In this document: one piece after another, positions 1 to 7,878 of the stretch
Layout of the letters: every line of letters begins with the position of its first letter
How positions within the stretch are numbered: the first letter of the stretch is position 1
From: Neorhizobium lilium
GTDB lineage: Bacteria; Pseudomonadota; Alphaproteobacteria; Rhizobiales; Rhizobiaceae
Reading direction: 5' to 3'
Length of the DNA stretch: 64,000 bases
NCBI RefSeq assembly: GCF_004053875.1
Contig: NZ_SBIP01000002.1
Span: forward strand, 1-64,000
Notes under the pieces: generated by a model
The model's input: only the letters and a program-made list of their open reading frames with translations
Databases searched by the model: none
What the model was told of the DNA's origin: nothing
Translations under genes and position numbers: made by a program

Positions 1-227
1 CCCCCGCTCCGCCCTTGCAACCCGGCCCAGCCGATCGGATCGGGGGGCTGCCGTCAGCACCAGAGGAGATGCTGAGTGTCGCATTTCTAAATGGCCAGCG
101 CCGTCGCAGCACTAATCAGCTTTGACATGGTTCTCCAACTGTGGGCTGGCATGGTGGTTATCGCTACTGTAGCGTTCAGTTTTCAGCCACCCTGCCTTGC
201 TTGTTTCGAACCATGTCCGGGAGCCCG
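1..227. other. leading segment, no gene recognised
   Basis: No convincing coding region is seen before the first acyltransferase start. Short open frames exist here but lack a well-placed ribosome binding site and have no recognisable protein features. It probably holds the promoter of the next gene; no clear -35/-10 pair was identified. Confidence 0.4.
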
Positions 228-1310
228 ATGCCGACAGCCCCACCACAGCATCAGCGTTTTGTCCTGCTGGACGGTCTGCGTGGTATCGCAGCCCTCTTCA
301 TCATCCAGCGTCATGCGACTGCCTTGCTCGGTGATGAACTGCCTTCGAGCTATCTCGGCGTCGATCTCTTCTTCGGATTGAGCGGCTTCGTGCTGGCCCA
401 TGCCTATGGTGCGGCGCTTGCGGATGGCCGGACTTCGACGTTCGCGTTCATGAAGGCTCGTCTGTTCCGGCTCTACCCGCTTTACGGGTTGGCGCTGTTT
501 CTGATGGCTGGCTATTTCGTCATGCTCTGGATGGCTGGGCTTCCGACACCGCTCGACGACCTGCACCGGCCGATCGACCTGCAGGAACTCTCGATTGCTG
601 TGGTGACCGGCCTGCTGTTCGTGCCGGCTCCGTTCAGCCTCACCTTGAACGGTGCGCTGTTTCTCGTTCATCCGGCCTGGTCGCTTTTCAACGAGCTCGT
701 TGCGAACCTGGTCTTTGGGCTCTGGGGCGCGCGGGCCAGCACGAAAAATATCGTACCAGTCATCGTCTTAAGCGCGCTCGTCCTCATCATCGCTGCGGTG
801 GAATATGGACGTCTGCATGCCGGCTTCCGCTGGAACGAGATGTATGCGGGCATGGCACGCGTCTTCTTCTCCTTCTTCGTCGGCGTACTGATCTATCGCT
901 TTCGATCGTCATCGCCGAGCCTGAGGCCTATAGTGGCCGTCGGCTGCCTCGTGTTCGTTGCGTCCATTCTGGCGTTTCCGACGCCGAAGTCATTACGAGC
1001 CTATTTCGACGTGTTCGTGGTCTTCTGCTGCTGGCCTGCGCTGCTCGTTGTCGCCAGCCGCTGTATACCCGGTCCGATTGCCGGGGCAATTTCGAGTTTT
1101 CTGGGAACCGCGTCCTATGCCGTCTACGTATTGCATGTGCCGCTGGTGGCCTGGACGGAGTTTCTCCTGCCGCAGATAACCGACAGCCGCGCCGTGCCTT
1201 ATGCGGGTCTTGCTTTTGTGGGCATCCTGACCGTGGTGTGCTGGCACCTCACCGTCGCTTTGGACCAGCCGTTGCAGCGTTGGTTCAAGAACCGTTGGCG
1301 AAAGCCGTAA
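228..1310 (+). CDS. acyltransferase 3 family membrane protein
   Basis: A 360-residue integral membrane protein of the acyltransferase 3 family (OafA/NodX/ExoZ type). These enzymes move acyl groups, usually acetyl, from the cytoplasm onto exported sugars or lipids. The N-terminus has the family hallmark LLDGLRGIAAL followed by the conserved histidine in QRHAT, and about ten hydrophobic segments run to the C-terminus. The start at 228 is preferred because GGGAG lies four bases upstream; an in-frame ATG at 213 lacks such a site. The 3' end overlaps the convergent GNAT gene by 26 bp. The substrate cannot be told from sequence; surface polysaccharide is a guess from the family. Confidence 0.85.
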   Translation: MPTAPPQHQRFVLLDGLRGIAALFIIQRHATALLGDELPSSYLGVDLFFGLSGFVLAHAYGAALADGRTSTFAFMKARLFRLYPLYGLALFLMAGYFVMLWMAGLPTPLDDLHRPIDLQELSIAVVTGLLFVPAPFSLTLNGALFLVHPAWSLFNELVANLVFGLWGARASTKNIVPVIVLSALVLIIAAVEYGRLHAGFRWNEMYAGMARVFFSFFVGVLIYRFRSSSPSLRPIVAVGCLVFVASILAFPTPKSLRAYFDVFVVFCCWPALLVVASRCIPGPIAGAISSFLGTASYAVYVLHVPLVAWTEFLLPQITDSRAVPYAGLAFVGILTVVCWHLTVALDQPLQRWFKNRWRKP

Positions 1311-1767
1311 GGCTATCGCCGGAGAGCCGGTAGCGGATCCATTCCTTCATGGGTTCGGCCCCGATCCCATCGTAGACGCGGATCGCCGGCTTGTTCCAGT
1401 CCAGCACGCTCCACTCGAACCGCCCGCAGCCGTTCTCGATGGCAATCTGGGCCAGCCGCTTCAGCATGGCCTTCCCCGCCCCCGCCCCGCGCGCCTTCGG
1501 TGTCACGTAGAGGTCTTCCAGATAGAGGCCGTTCTTCGCCTGCCAGGTCGAATAATTGAAGAACCAGATCGCCATGCCGATCGGTTCGCCATCCAGCTCG
1601 CAGATCAAGGCGCGCGTGACGGCGCCACTGCCGAAGATCGATTCCTCTATAGCCTCCACCGTCGCCGCAACCTCGTGTTCGGCGCGCTCGTAAATGGCAA
1701 GTTCGCGAATGAAGTGGAGAAGCGTCGGAGCGTCTTGGGCAAGCGCTTCGCGGATGAGCAGCGGCAT
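1285..1767 (-). CDS. GNAT family N-acetyltransferase
   Basis: A 160-residue GCN5-related acetyltransferase, of the small diamine-acetyltransferase-like branch. The acetyl-CoA loop is visible as the arginine/glycine motif KARGAGAGKAML at about residues 92-103, after the strand LYLEDLYVTP. The N-terminal part LLHFIRELAIYERAEHEV is typical of the spermidine/spermine acetyltransferase-like subgroup. The substrate is unknown. It converges with the upstream acyltransferase and overlaps its last codons. It is followed on the same strand by a J-domain gene about 70 bp upstream in transcription terms. Confidence 0.85.
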   Translation of the reverse strand: MPLLIREALAQDAPTLLHFIRELAIYERAEHEVAATVEAIEESIFGSGAVTRALICELDGEPIGMAIWFFNYSTWQAKNGLYLEDLYVTPKARGAGAGKAMLKRLAQIAIENGCGRFEWSVLDWNKPAIRVYDGIGAEPMKEWIRYRLSGDSLTAFANGS

Positions 1768-1834
1768 GGATGTTCTTTCTGATCAGACGGCGTGTTGGAG
1801 CGGGTCGTTGCTCGTCGGAAGCGGAGAAGGCAGT

Positions 1835-2440
1835 CTATTCTGCCGCGTCCTTAACCTCGGCTGGCTCCACTTCATAGGCATAACCGTCAAGCATGCCATA
1901 AGCCTGTTCAATGGTGATGATTTCCGCCTCCGCCTTGGTGATGGCGTCAGAGATCGTCTGGCCCCGCGCCCGCAGCATGCGGCCCAACACGTCGGTTCCC
2001 GGCTTGCGCGCCATGCGGTCCAGATGGTTTCGAATACGTGCGCGATGCCGCTCCATCTCGAGAATATGGAAGCGTGCGCTCACCACCTTGTCTGTCAGCT
2101 TTCTGCGCATGGCGGCGACAGGATCGAAGGTCCCAGGCTCGCGTTCGTCCAGGATCATCTCGTTCACGAGTGTCTCCAGGATGACGAGACCTTGGAGGTC
2201 CTTGGTGTCGGCCAGATCGGGATCGTAGCCGGTCTCGTCATAGACCTTGCGACGGATCGGATCGGCCAGCAGTTCGTAGGACGTGGTCAGGCGGCTGAAC
2301 AGATCCACGTCGCCACCGGTGTCCGGATGGGCGTTTTTGGCGCGTTTGCGATAGGCGGACTTGATGGCTGCGCCATCCGCTTCTCGGGCAACACCAAGCA
2401 CTTCATAGGGATCGATCACAGCGTCACCTGTTTTCGGCAA
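1835..2440 (-). CDS. J-domain (DnaJ-like) protein
   Basis: A 201-residue protein with an N-terminal J domain and the diagnostic HPD tripeptide at residues 38-40, preceded by the helix II region SAYRKRAKN. J domains stimulate the ATPase of an Hsp70 (DnaK) partner. The remaining 130 residues are charged and helical, with no Gly/Phe linker or zinc-finger domain. It is therefore a type III J protein rather than DnaJ itself. The client or target process is unknown. The start is the only ATG giving a complete J domain. Confidence 0.85.
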   Translation of the reverse strand: MPKTGDAVIDPYEVLGVAREADGAAIKSAYRKRAKNAHPDTGGDVDLFSRLTTSYELLADPIRRKVYDETGYDPDLADTKDLQGLVILETLVNEMILDEREPGTFDPVAAMRRKLTDKVVSARFHILEMERHRARIRNHLDRMARKPGTDVLGRMLRARGQTISDAITKAEAEIITIEQAYGMLDGYAYEVEPAEVKDAAE

Positions 2441-2661
2441 GTCGGTTTCAATCTGGTAATAGCTAAGACCCGCCCGCTCAACCCATTATCCACGCATATG
2501 GCCAATTAGCGGCAAAAGACGACCCTGCCCTAGTTTTCCCCCGGTGGGGTCGGCAACCTGACGCAGCAGCATTCCAGGCATGAAGGTTATTTTCTCTCAT
2601 CCTCCTTTTCGGCGGCTAGAAAAGCGCTAGCCTTTCCCTACCCTTATCCGGAGATGAGACG

Positions 2662-3087
2662 ATGCTGGTGCGGTCTCTCGTTTATATTCTCTGCCTGGTC
2701 TCCATCATCGCGCCCGCTGCCAAGGCGCAGGATGCGGTGACCGAAGCTCAGGTTGTGATTGCGAACCAGATAAAGGCTCTCACTCATGATGATGCCGAGG
2801 CGGCCTACTCCTTCGCTTCACCTGCAATACAAAGCCTCTACCCGGACAAGGGCGTCTTCCTGACCATGGTGCAGAAGGAATACGAGCCGGTCTATCGTGC
2901 AAGCACCTATGCCTTTGGCCGATCTAAGCTGATCGGCGGCGGCGAAGTGGTGCTCCAGGAAGTGCTCGTCAGTTCCAAGAAAGGCGCTGACTGGACAGCC
3001 ATCTACGAGATGCGGCTGATGGACGACGGAAGCTACAAGGTGAATGGGGTGAGGATGGTACGCAACACCGCAAGCCAGGGGATCTAG
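2662..3087 (+). CDS. exported DUF4864-domain protein
   Basis: A 141-residue protein with an N-terminal signal peptide (hydrophobic residues about 4-20, ending AKAQD). The rest matches the DUF4864 pattern: a helical pair, then a small beta-rich cone like NTF2-type folds, including MVQKEYEPVYR and the closing strands around GSYKVNGVRM. Function is unknown; periplasmic location is inferred. The ATG at 2662 follows a GGAGATGAGACG stretch that supplies a ribosome binding site. The gene stands alone, converging on tgt. Confidence 0.75.
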   Translation: MLVRSLVYILCLVSIIAPAAKAQDAVTEAQVVIANQIKALTHDDAEAAYSFASPAIQSLYPDKGVFLTMVQKEYEPVYRASTYAFGRSKLIGGGEVVLQEVLVSSKKGADWTAIYEMRLMDDGSYKVNGVRMVRNTASQGI

Positions 3088-3106
3088 GCTGCCCCTTCCA
3101 CCGCGG

Positions 3107-4237
3107 TCATACGCGCTCGATATCGCCCTTGGCCCACTCTTCCTGCGCCTGCGCATAAAACTCCGCAAAGCGGCCGTCTGCAATCGCCCGCCTGATCCCC
3201 TTCATCAGGTCCTGATAATAGGACAGGTTGTTCCAGGAGAGCAGCATCCCGCCCAGCGCTTCGTCCGAGCGAACCAGATGATGCAGGTATGCGCGGGAAT
3301 AATCGCGGGCGGCGGGGCAGCTTGATTCCTCGTCCAGCGGACGCAGGTCTTCGGCATGGCGAGCGTTGCGGATGTTGACTTTGCCGCGCCTGGTGAACGC
3401 GAGACCGTGACGCCCGGCGCGGGTCGGCATGACGCAGTCGAACATGTCGATGCCCTGTGCCACCGACTTCAGGATGTCGTCGGGTGTTCCCACACCCATC
3501 AGGTAGCGGGGCTTTTCCGTTGGCAGGACGGGAAGGGTTTCCTCCAGCATTTTCAGCATGACGTCCTGCGGCTCGCCGACGGCCAAGCCACCCACGGCAT
3601 AGCCCTTGAGATCGAGTTGCTTCAGCCCCTCCGCCGAGCGTACCCGCAGATCCGGCTGGTCGCCGCCCTGAACGATGCCGAACATGGCCTTGCCCGGCTG
3701 ATCGCCGAAAGCAACCCGGCAGCGCTCGGCCCAACGCAGCGACAGTTCCATGGCCCGTTCGATTTCCCTGGGCTCGGCAGGCAGCGCCACGCATTCGTCG
3801 AGCTGCATCTGGATGTCCGAGCCGAGCAGTCCCTGGATTTCAATCGACCGCTCCGGCGACATGTGGTGAAGGCTGCCATCCACATGGCTCTTGAAGGTCA
3901 CGCCCTTCTCGTCAAGCTTTCGCAGGCCCGACAGCGACATGACCTGGAAGCCGCCGCTATCTGTCAGAATGGGATGCTGCCATCGGATAAGGTTGTGCAG
4001 CCCGCCTAGTCTCGCGACCCGCTCCGCACCCGGGCGCAGCATCAGGTGATAGGTATTGCCGAGAATGATGTCGGCTCCCGTCTCCCGTACCTGGTCGAGA
4101 TACATGGCCTTGACCGTGCCGACCGTGCCGACCGGCATGAAAGCCGGTGTACGGATCGTGCCGCGAGGCATGGAGACTTCGCCAAGCCTCGCCTTGCCGT
4201 CTGCTGCCTTAAGAGTGAACTGAAAGGTTTCCGTCAT
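3107..4237 (-). CDS. tgt: tRNA-guanine(34) transglycosylase
   Basis: A 376-residue Tgt. It swaps guanine-34 of GUN anticodons for preQ1 in queuosine synthesis. TDSGGFQVM contains the base-binding aspartate D93, FGIVQGG is the substrate loop, and [14 protein letters not shown] holds the nucleophile D267. The usual zinc site is degraded. Aligned to the E. coli ligands C302, C304, C307 and H333, this protein has S305, C307, A310 and N336, so one ligand of four remains. Its start overlaps the queA stop in TGATG, indicating translational coupling to the next enzyme of the same pathway. Confidence 0.97.
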   Translation of the reverse strand: MTETFQFTLKAADGKARLGEVSMPRGTIRTPAFMPVGTVGTVKAMYLDQVRETGADIILGNTYHLMLRPGAERVARLGGLHNLIRWQHPILTDSGGFQVMSLSGLRKLDEKGVTFKSHVDGSLHHMSPERSIEIQGLLGSDIQMQLDECVALPAEPREIERAMELSLRWAERCRVAFGDQPGKAMFGIVQGGDQPDLRVRSAEGLKQLDLKGYAVGGLAVGEPQDVMLKMLEETLPVLPTEKPRYLMGVGTPDDILKSVAQGIDMFDCVMPTRAGRHGLAFTRRGKVNIRNARHAEDLRPLDEESSCPAARDYSRAYLHHLVRSDEALGGMLLSWNNLSYYQDLMKGIRRAIADGRFAEFYAQAQEEWAKGDIERV

Positions 4238-5319
4238 CAGTCTTTCCGGAAGAGCAGGCTTGAATCGCCATAGGAATAGAAGCGATATCCGCTGGAAATC
4301 GCATGAGCATAGGCTGTCCGCATCGTCTCCAGGCCGCAGAAGGCGGAGACGAGCATGAACAGTGTCGATTTCGGCAGATGGAAATTGGTCATCAGAATAT
4401 CGACCGCCTTGAACCTATGGCCGGGTGTTATGAAGATGCCGGTCGCGCCGCGCCAGGGCTCAATCGTGCCGTCGTCGGACGCGGCACTCTCCAGCAGCCG
4501 CAACGATGTCGTGCCGACGGAGACGATGCGCCCGCCCCTCGCCTTCACGGCGTTCAGCCGCTCTGCGGTGTCAGCACTCACATAGCCGATTTCCTGGTGC
4601 ATCTTGTGGTCGGCCGTATCGTCGGCCTTGACCGGCAGAAATGTGCCCGCACCGACATGCAGCGTCACGAAATGCCGCTCGACACCGGCAGCATCCAGTG
4701 CCGCGAACAGATCAGGCGTGAAATGCAGGCCGGCTGTCGGAGCCGCTACGGCGCCGTCTTCGCGGGCATAGATCGTCTGGTAATCCTGCTTGTCCTTGTC
4801 GTCTTCCGCACGTTTGGCGGCGATGTAAGGCGGTAGCGGGATGTGGCCGACCGCCATGATGGCCTCATCCAAGGCAGGACCCGACAGGTCGAACCGCAAG
4901 GTCACTTCACCGCCCTCAGCCTTCTCCTCGACGGTCGCGGCCAGAGAGCCGAGCAGGCATGTATTTCCGTCGTGACCGAACTCGATCCGATCACCCGCCT
5001 TTATGCGTTTGCCGGGCTTGGCGAAAGCCTTCCAGACATTGGGCGCCGTGCGCATGTGGAGCGTGGCCGACACTTGCTGCGCGCCCGCCCCTTCCCGCCG
5101 GCGAATACCTTCGAGCTGTGCCGGGATGACCTTAGTATCGTTGAATACGAGCGCGTCGCCAGGACGTAGGAAACTCGGCAGATCGGAGACACGGTAATCG
5201 GCAAGCGTAGTCTCACCCTCCGGCCTGACCACGAGCAGCCGCGCGCTGTCGCGCGGGCTTGCTGGCCGCAGCGCGATATTTTTGTCGGGGAGATCAAAAT
5301 CGAACAGTTCGACGCGCAT
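4237..5319 (-). CDS. queA: S-adenosylmethionine:tRNA ribosyltransferase-isomerase
   Basis: A 360-residue QueA. It transfers and isomerises the ribosyl part of SAM onto preQ1-tRNA to give epoxyqueuosine. The N-terminus [20 protein letters not shown] and the motifs VVFNDTKV and PTAGLHFT are family signatures. The start at 5319 is chosen because CAGGA sits about six bases upstream and the protein then begins [11 protein letters not shown] as in relatives; longer in-frame starts add a non-conserved tail. It forms a two-gene operon with tgt. A terminator separates it from ppiB, so it may have its own promoter within about 70 bp. Confidence 0.97.
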   Translation of the reverse strand: MRVELFDFDLPDKNIALRPASPRDSARLLVVRPEGETTLADYRVSDLPSFLRPGDALVFNDTKVIPAQLEGIRRREGAGAQQVSATLHMRTAPNVWKAFAKPGKRIKAGDRIEFGHDGNTCLLGSLAATVEEKAEGGEVTLRFDLSGPALDEAIMAVGHIPLPPYIAAKRAEDDKDKQDYQTIYAREDGAVAAPTAGLHFTPDLFAALDAAGVERHFVTLHVGAGTFLPVKADDTADHKMHQEIGYVSADTAERLNAVKARGGRIVSVGTTSLRLLESAASDDGTIEPWRGATGIFITPGHRFKAVDILMTNFHLPKSTLFMLVSAFCGLETMRTAYAHAISSGYRFYSYGDSSLLFRKD

Positions 5320-5329
5320 GGTCATCCTG

Positions 5330-5367
5330 AAAAGCAAAACCCGCCCCGACGTCAAGACGGAGCGGGT
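5330..5367 (-). terminator. intrinsic terminator after ppiB
   Basis: On the minus strand a 10-bp stem with one mismatch (ACCCGCTCCG against CGGGGCGGGT) and a 9-nt loop is followed by TTTGCTTTT. It lies between the ppiB stop and the queA start, so it should end the coaD-ppi transcript. Confidence 0.75.
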
Positions 5368-5385
5368 CGTTCGTCTTAAAGCGGA

Positions 5386-5895
5386 TCAGACGTCCGCGGC
5401 CACGCGTACCGACAGGATCGCGTCGGGGTCTTGAACAGGCTCGCCCTTCTTGATCAGGTCGATGATGTCCATGCCTTCCACGACCTGGCCCCAGACCGTG
5501 TACTGCTTGTTGAGCCACGGAGCGTCGGTGAAGCAGATGAAGAACTGCGAGTTTGCCGAGTTCGGGCTCTGCGAACGCGCCATGGAGCAGGTTCCGCGGA
5601 CGTGCGGGACAGCCGAGAACTCGGCCTTCAGGTCCGGCTTTTCGGAGCCGCCCATGCCGGCGCGACCGGGATCGAAGCTGGCGCCGCCCTTCTTGCCGAA
5701 CTTGACGTCGCCCGTCTGGGCCATGAAGTCGGGAATGACGCGATGGAAAACGACGCCATCATAGGCATTTTCGCGAGCCAGTTCCTTGATGCGCGCGACG
5801 TGGCCCGGAGCGAGATCCGGCATCAGCGAGATCACGACCTTGCCCTTGGTGGTTTCCATGATGAGTGTGTTTTCCGGATCCTTGATCTCGGCCAT
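5386..5895 (-). CDS. ppiB: cytoplasmic peptidyl-prolyl cis-trans isomerase (cyclophilin)
   Basis: A 169-residue cyclophilin that isomerises X-Pro bonds. Family motifs are FHRVIPDFMAQTGD (with the active-site arginine), SMARSQSPNSANSQFFI and WGQVVEGMD. There is no signal peptide, so the cytoplasm is the expected location. It follows a periplasmic paralogue by 48 bp, making a tandem duplication with separate targeting. It ends just before a strong terminator. The gene order gyrA-coaD-ppi-ppi-queA-tgt is common in rhizobia. Confidence 0.95.
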   Translation of the reverse strand: MAEIKDPENTLIMETTKGKVVISLMPDLAPGHVARIKELARENAYDGVVFHRVIPDFMAQTGDVKFGKKGGASFDPGRAGMGGSEKPDLKAEFSAVPHVRGTCSMARSQSPNSANSQFFICFTDAPWLNKQYTVWGQVVEGMDIIDLIKKGEPVQDPDAILSVRVAADV

Positions 5896-5943
5896 TGGTC
5901 TTCTCCTTGTTTTCCTGCCTGGCGATGCCGGCCGGGTTCTTGA

Positions 5944-6516
5944 TTACTTCTTGCCGACCGTGACCTTGATCATCTTGTCGGGGTTCGTCACCTCGCCATT
6001 GCCGCCTTCGCCGCGCTTGATCTTGTCCACATATTCCATGCCGGACACAACCTTTCCGATAACCGTATACTGGCCGTTGAGGAAGGAGCCTTCGCCGAAC
6101 ATGATGAAGAACTGCGAATTTGCGGAATTCGGGCTCTGCGAGCGCGCCATGCCGACAGTGCCTCGTTCGAAGGGCACCTTCGAGAACTCGGCCGGGAGGT
6201 CCGGCAGATCGGAGCCGCCAGTGCCGGCTCGTGATGCGTTGAAGCTGGGGCTGCCCTGCTTGCCAAACTTCACGTCGCCCGTCTGGGCCATGAAGCCGGT
6301 GATGACGCGGTGGAATACCACATTGTCGTAAGCGCCCTTTGCTGCAAGTGCCTTGACCTGAGCCACGTGCTTTGGCGCGATGTCCGGCGAGAGCTGGATG
6401 ACGACGGGGCCGTCCTTCAGCTGGATTGTCAGATAATCATCATTGGCGGCAGCAGCCGGCAGGGTCAGCGCAGCAAGCGCCAGCATGCCCGCAAAGGCCA
6501 GACGAAACAGTCTCAT
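5944..6516 (-). CDS. ppiA: periplasmic peptidyl-prolyl cis-trans isomerase (cyclophilin)
   Basis: A 190-residue cyclophilin with a clear Sec signal peptide (residues 1-23, hydrophobic core LAFAGMLALAALTLP, cleavage after AAA). The mature part carries FHRVITGFMAQTGD, GMARSQSPNSANSQFFI and IGKVVSGMEYVD, matching its neighbour closely. It should help folding of exported proteins. It lies 27 bp downstream of coaD in the same orientation, so the two are probably co-transcribed. It ends in a lysine pair. Confidence 0.93.
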   Translation of the reverse strand: MRLFRLAFAGMLALAALTLPAAAANDDYLTIQLKDGPVVIQLSPDIAPKHVAQVKALAAKGAYDNVVFHRVITGFMAQTGDVKFGKQGSPSFNASRAGTGGSDLPDLPAEFSKVPFERGTVGMARSQSPNSANSQFFIMFGEGSFLNGQYTVIGKVVSGMEYVDKIKRGEGGNGEVTNPDKMIKVTVGKK

Positions 6517-6543
6517 TCGGAACTCCCATATTTGGCGAAATGA

Positions 6544-7038
6544 TCAGCGTTTGAACTTGGCGGCCAGCGCGTGCAGAACCGCGGTTGGAACGAAGGCACT
6601 GACATCGCCTCCCATAGAGGCGATCTGCCGGACCAATGTGGCTGTAATGGGCCGCGATGCCGTGCCCGCGGGAAGAAAGACCGTCTGGATATCCGGTGCC
6701 ATCTGCCTGTTCATGCCCGCCATCTGCATCTCGTAATCGAGATCCGTGCCGTCCCTCAGCCCCCTGATCAGAAGCTTCGCGCCGTTGGACCGCGCCGCAT
6801 CCACCACCAGCCTGTCGAACGAGACCACGGAGACCGCAGCAGCCTTCTCCGGCACAATCTCCGCAAGCGAGGCACGGATCATCTCGGCCCGCTCCTCGAA
6901 GGTGAACATGGGAGCCTTGCCGGGATGAACTCCAATGCCGACGATCACGGTCGATGCGACAGTCAACGCCTGGACCAGAACATCCAGGTGACCGCGCGTC
7001 ATGGGATCGAAAGAGCCGGGATAGAAAGCTGTCGTCAT
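6544..7038 (-). CDS. coaD: phosphopantetheine adenylyltransferase
   Basis: A 164-residue CoaD. It catalyses the fourth step of coenzyme A synthesis, joining 4'-phosphopantetheine to AMP from ATP. The nucleotidyltransferase signature is complete: [18 protein letters not shown] with the (T/H)xGH motif, and the late loop [16 protein letters not shown]. The ATG at 7038 is chosen because family members start right at this first strand. An upstream in-frame GTG at 7077 would add a 13-residue tail and has no better binding site. It heads the ppi operon. Confidence 0.95.
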   Translation of the reverse strand: MTTAFYPGSFDPMTRGHLDVLVQALTVASTVIVGIGVHPGKAPMFTFEERAEMIRASLAEIVPEKAAAVSVVSFDRLVVDAARSNGAKLLIRGLRDGTDLDYEMQMAGMNRQMAPDIQTVFLPAGTASRPITATLVRQIASMGGDVSAFVPTAVLHALAAKFKR

Positions 7039-7108
7039 GCGCTGGCCAGTATGGATCGGTTTCGCGCCTTTTGTCACGGTCCGGCCCCGGCTGCAAGCCG
7101 TCCGACTC

Positions 7109-7147
7109 CTGAACGAAAGATGAATGGGCCGTTCAAGGGCGTTTCAG
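7109..7147. promoter_or_regulatory. operator-like dyad, copy 1
   Basis: A 39-bp block with CTGAA at the left end and TTCAG at the right, plus inner TGAA and TTCA half-sites. The half-sites on each side are spaced 11 bp apart. It matches the block at 7313-7351 at 31 of 39 positions. Its left half reads GAAC-N7-GAAT, one base from the alphaproteobacterial LexA consensus. It lies about 70 bp upstream of the 33-residue membrane protein gene and also upstream of coaD. Confidence 0.5.
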
Positions 7148-7214
7148 TTGCCGCATGCTTTATTGCTCATCGTGAACGGAGCAGGTGTGCTCCTGCTCAA
7201 GGAGAAGACGGGAA

Positions 7215-7316
7215 ATGTTGGCTCTGCTGGTGGTTGGTGCGGTTTTCGGGGCACTTCTGGTAGATGCCGCGATTTTCGTCTTCGGACCGATCGATGATGA
7301 AGCTTCGGGAATCTGA
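7215..7316 (+). CDS. 33-residue membrane protein
   Basis: A very small protein that is nearly all one transmembrane helix (LALLVVGAVFGALLVDAAIFVFG) followed by an acidic tail DDEAS. AGGAGAAGACGGGAA precedes the ATG and gives a purine-rich binding site. Its stop codon overlaps the second copy of the operator-like dyad. No family is recognised. Confidence rests on the good binding site, the helix and the matching context of two further one-helix genes downstream; it could still be chance coding. Confidence 0.5.
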   Translation: MLALLVVGAVFGALLVDAAIFVFGPIDDEASGI

Positions 7317-7351
7317 ACGCCAGATGAACGAGGCATTCAAGGACGCTTCAG
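7313..7351. promoter_or_regulatory. operator-like dyad, copy 2 (contains GAAC-N7-GAAC)
   Basis: Second copy of the dyad. The left half is an exact GAAC-N7-GAAC (7315-7329), the form of LexA box known for alphaproteobacteria. The right half is TTCA-N7-TTCAG in inverted orientation. The 11-bp spacing would also suit an OmpR/PhoB-type response regulator binding direct repeats. It is about 85 bp upstream of the 59-residue membrane protein gene. Confidence 0.5.
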
Positions 7352-7435
7352 AGCCGATTGGTTAAGTTCTGTAGAAAATGCGGTGGAACCTGCGCGACGT
7401 ATGTGCGTTCAGGCAAACAGGAAGGACAGACGGAG

Positions 7436-7615
7436 ATGATCGCGAGAAGGAAAACGATCCGACCAGACAAGATCACCATGATCAACTTGGTTTGGACGGC
7501 AATGATCGCCGTTATGCTGACGGCAACAGTGACCCTGTATCAAGGCAAATCCGACTTCAACAATATGAAGTACCCGCAGGTAAGCGGTCGTTACAGCGAT
7601 CTCTCCTACTACTGA
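7436..7615 (+). CDS. 59-residue single-helix membrane protein
   Basis: A small protein with a basic N-terminus (IARRKTIRPDK), one transmembrane helix of about 20 residues (INLVWTAMIAVMLTATVTLY) and a polar tail rich in tyrosine. The positive-inside rule puts the N-terminus in the cytoplasm and the tail in the periplasm. AAGGA lies nine bases before the ATG at 7436. The reading frame stays open upstream, but no good start is seen there. It lies behind the second dyad operator and 29 bp before another one-helix gene. Function unknown. In size and topology it resembles SOS-induced division inhibitors such as Caulobacter SidA, but no sequence relationship is claimed. Confidence 0.65.
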   Translation: MIARRKTIRPDKITMINLVWTAMIAVMLTATVTLYQGKSDFNNMKYPQVSGRYSDLSYY

Positions 7616-7644
7616 GGCGGGTACATGGGCTGGAAAGGATGACC

Positions 7645-7779
7645 ATGTTCCTGACGTTGACTGTACTTGCAGGCCTTATCAGCACCATGTTTGTGGCATC
7701 CGTTGCTTCTACAATTTCCGAGCTCCGTCGTGAGCGCGAAGATATGGAAGATTTCGCCCGTCGCCATAGCGCATTCTAA
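7645..7779 (+). CDS. 44-residue single-helix membrane protein
   Basis: Begins with a transmembrane helix (FLTLTVLAGLISTMFVASVAS) and ends with a charged amphipathic helix (SELRREREDMEDFARRHSAF). The ATG at 7645 has AAAGG six bases upstream; an overlapping ATG at 7639 has none in range. It is the last gene before a perfect bidirectional terminator shared with gyrA and is probably in one transcript with the 59-residue gene. No family recognised; the charged tail suggests a cytoplasmic partner. Confidence 0.65.
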   Translation: MFLTLTVLAGLISTMFVASVASTISELRREREDMEDFARRHSAF

Positions 7780-7817
7780 TATCTAAAGGCGCCGGGCAGC
7801 CTCGAATGCTCGGAATC

Positions 7818-7853
7818 AAAAGGCCGGAGGATATGTCCTCCGGCCTTTTCTAT
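7818..7853. terminator. bidirectional terminator between small-protein cluster and gyrA
   Basis: A perfect 14-bp stem (AAAAGGCCGGAGGA and its complement) with a 4-nt loop TATG. The A/T flanks give a T run on either strand, so it serves the rightward small genes and leftward gyrA. Confidence 0.9.
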
Positions 7854-7878
7854 TGTGGCTTGTGAATTAAGATGCGGC

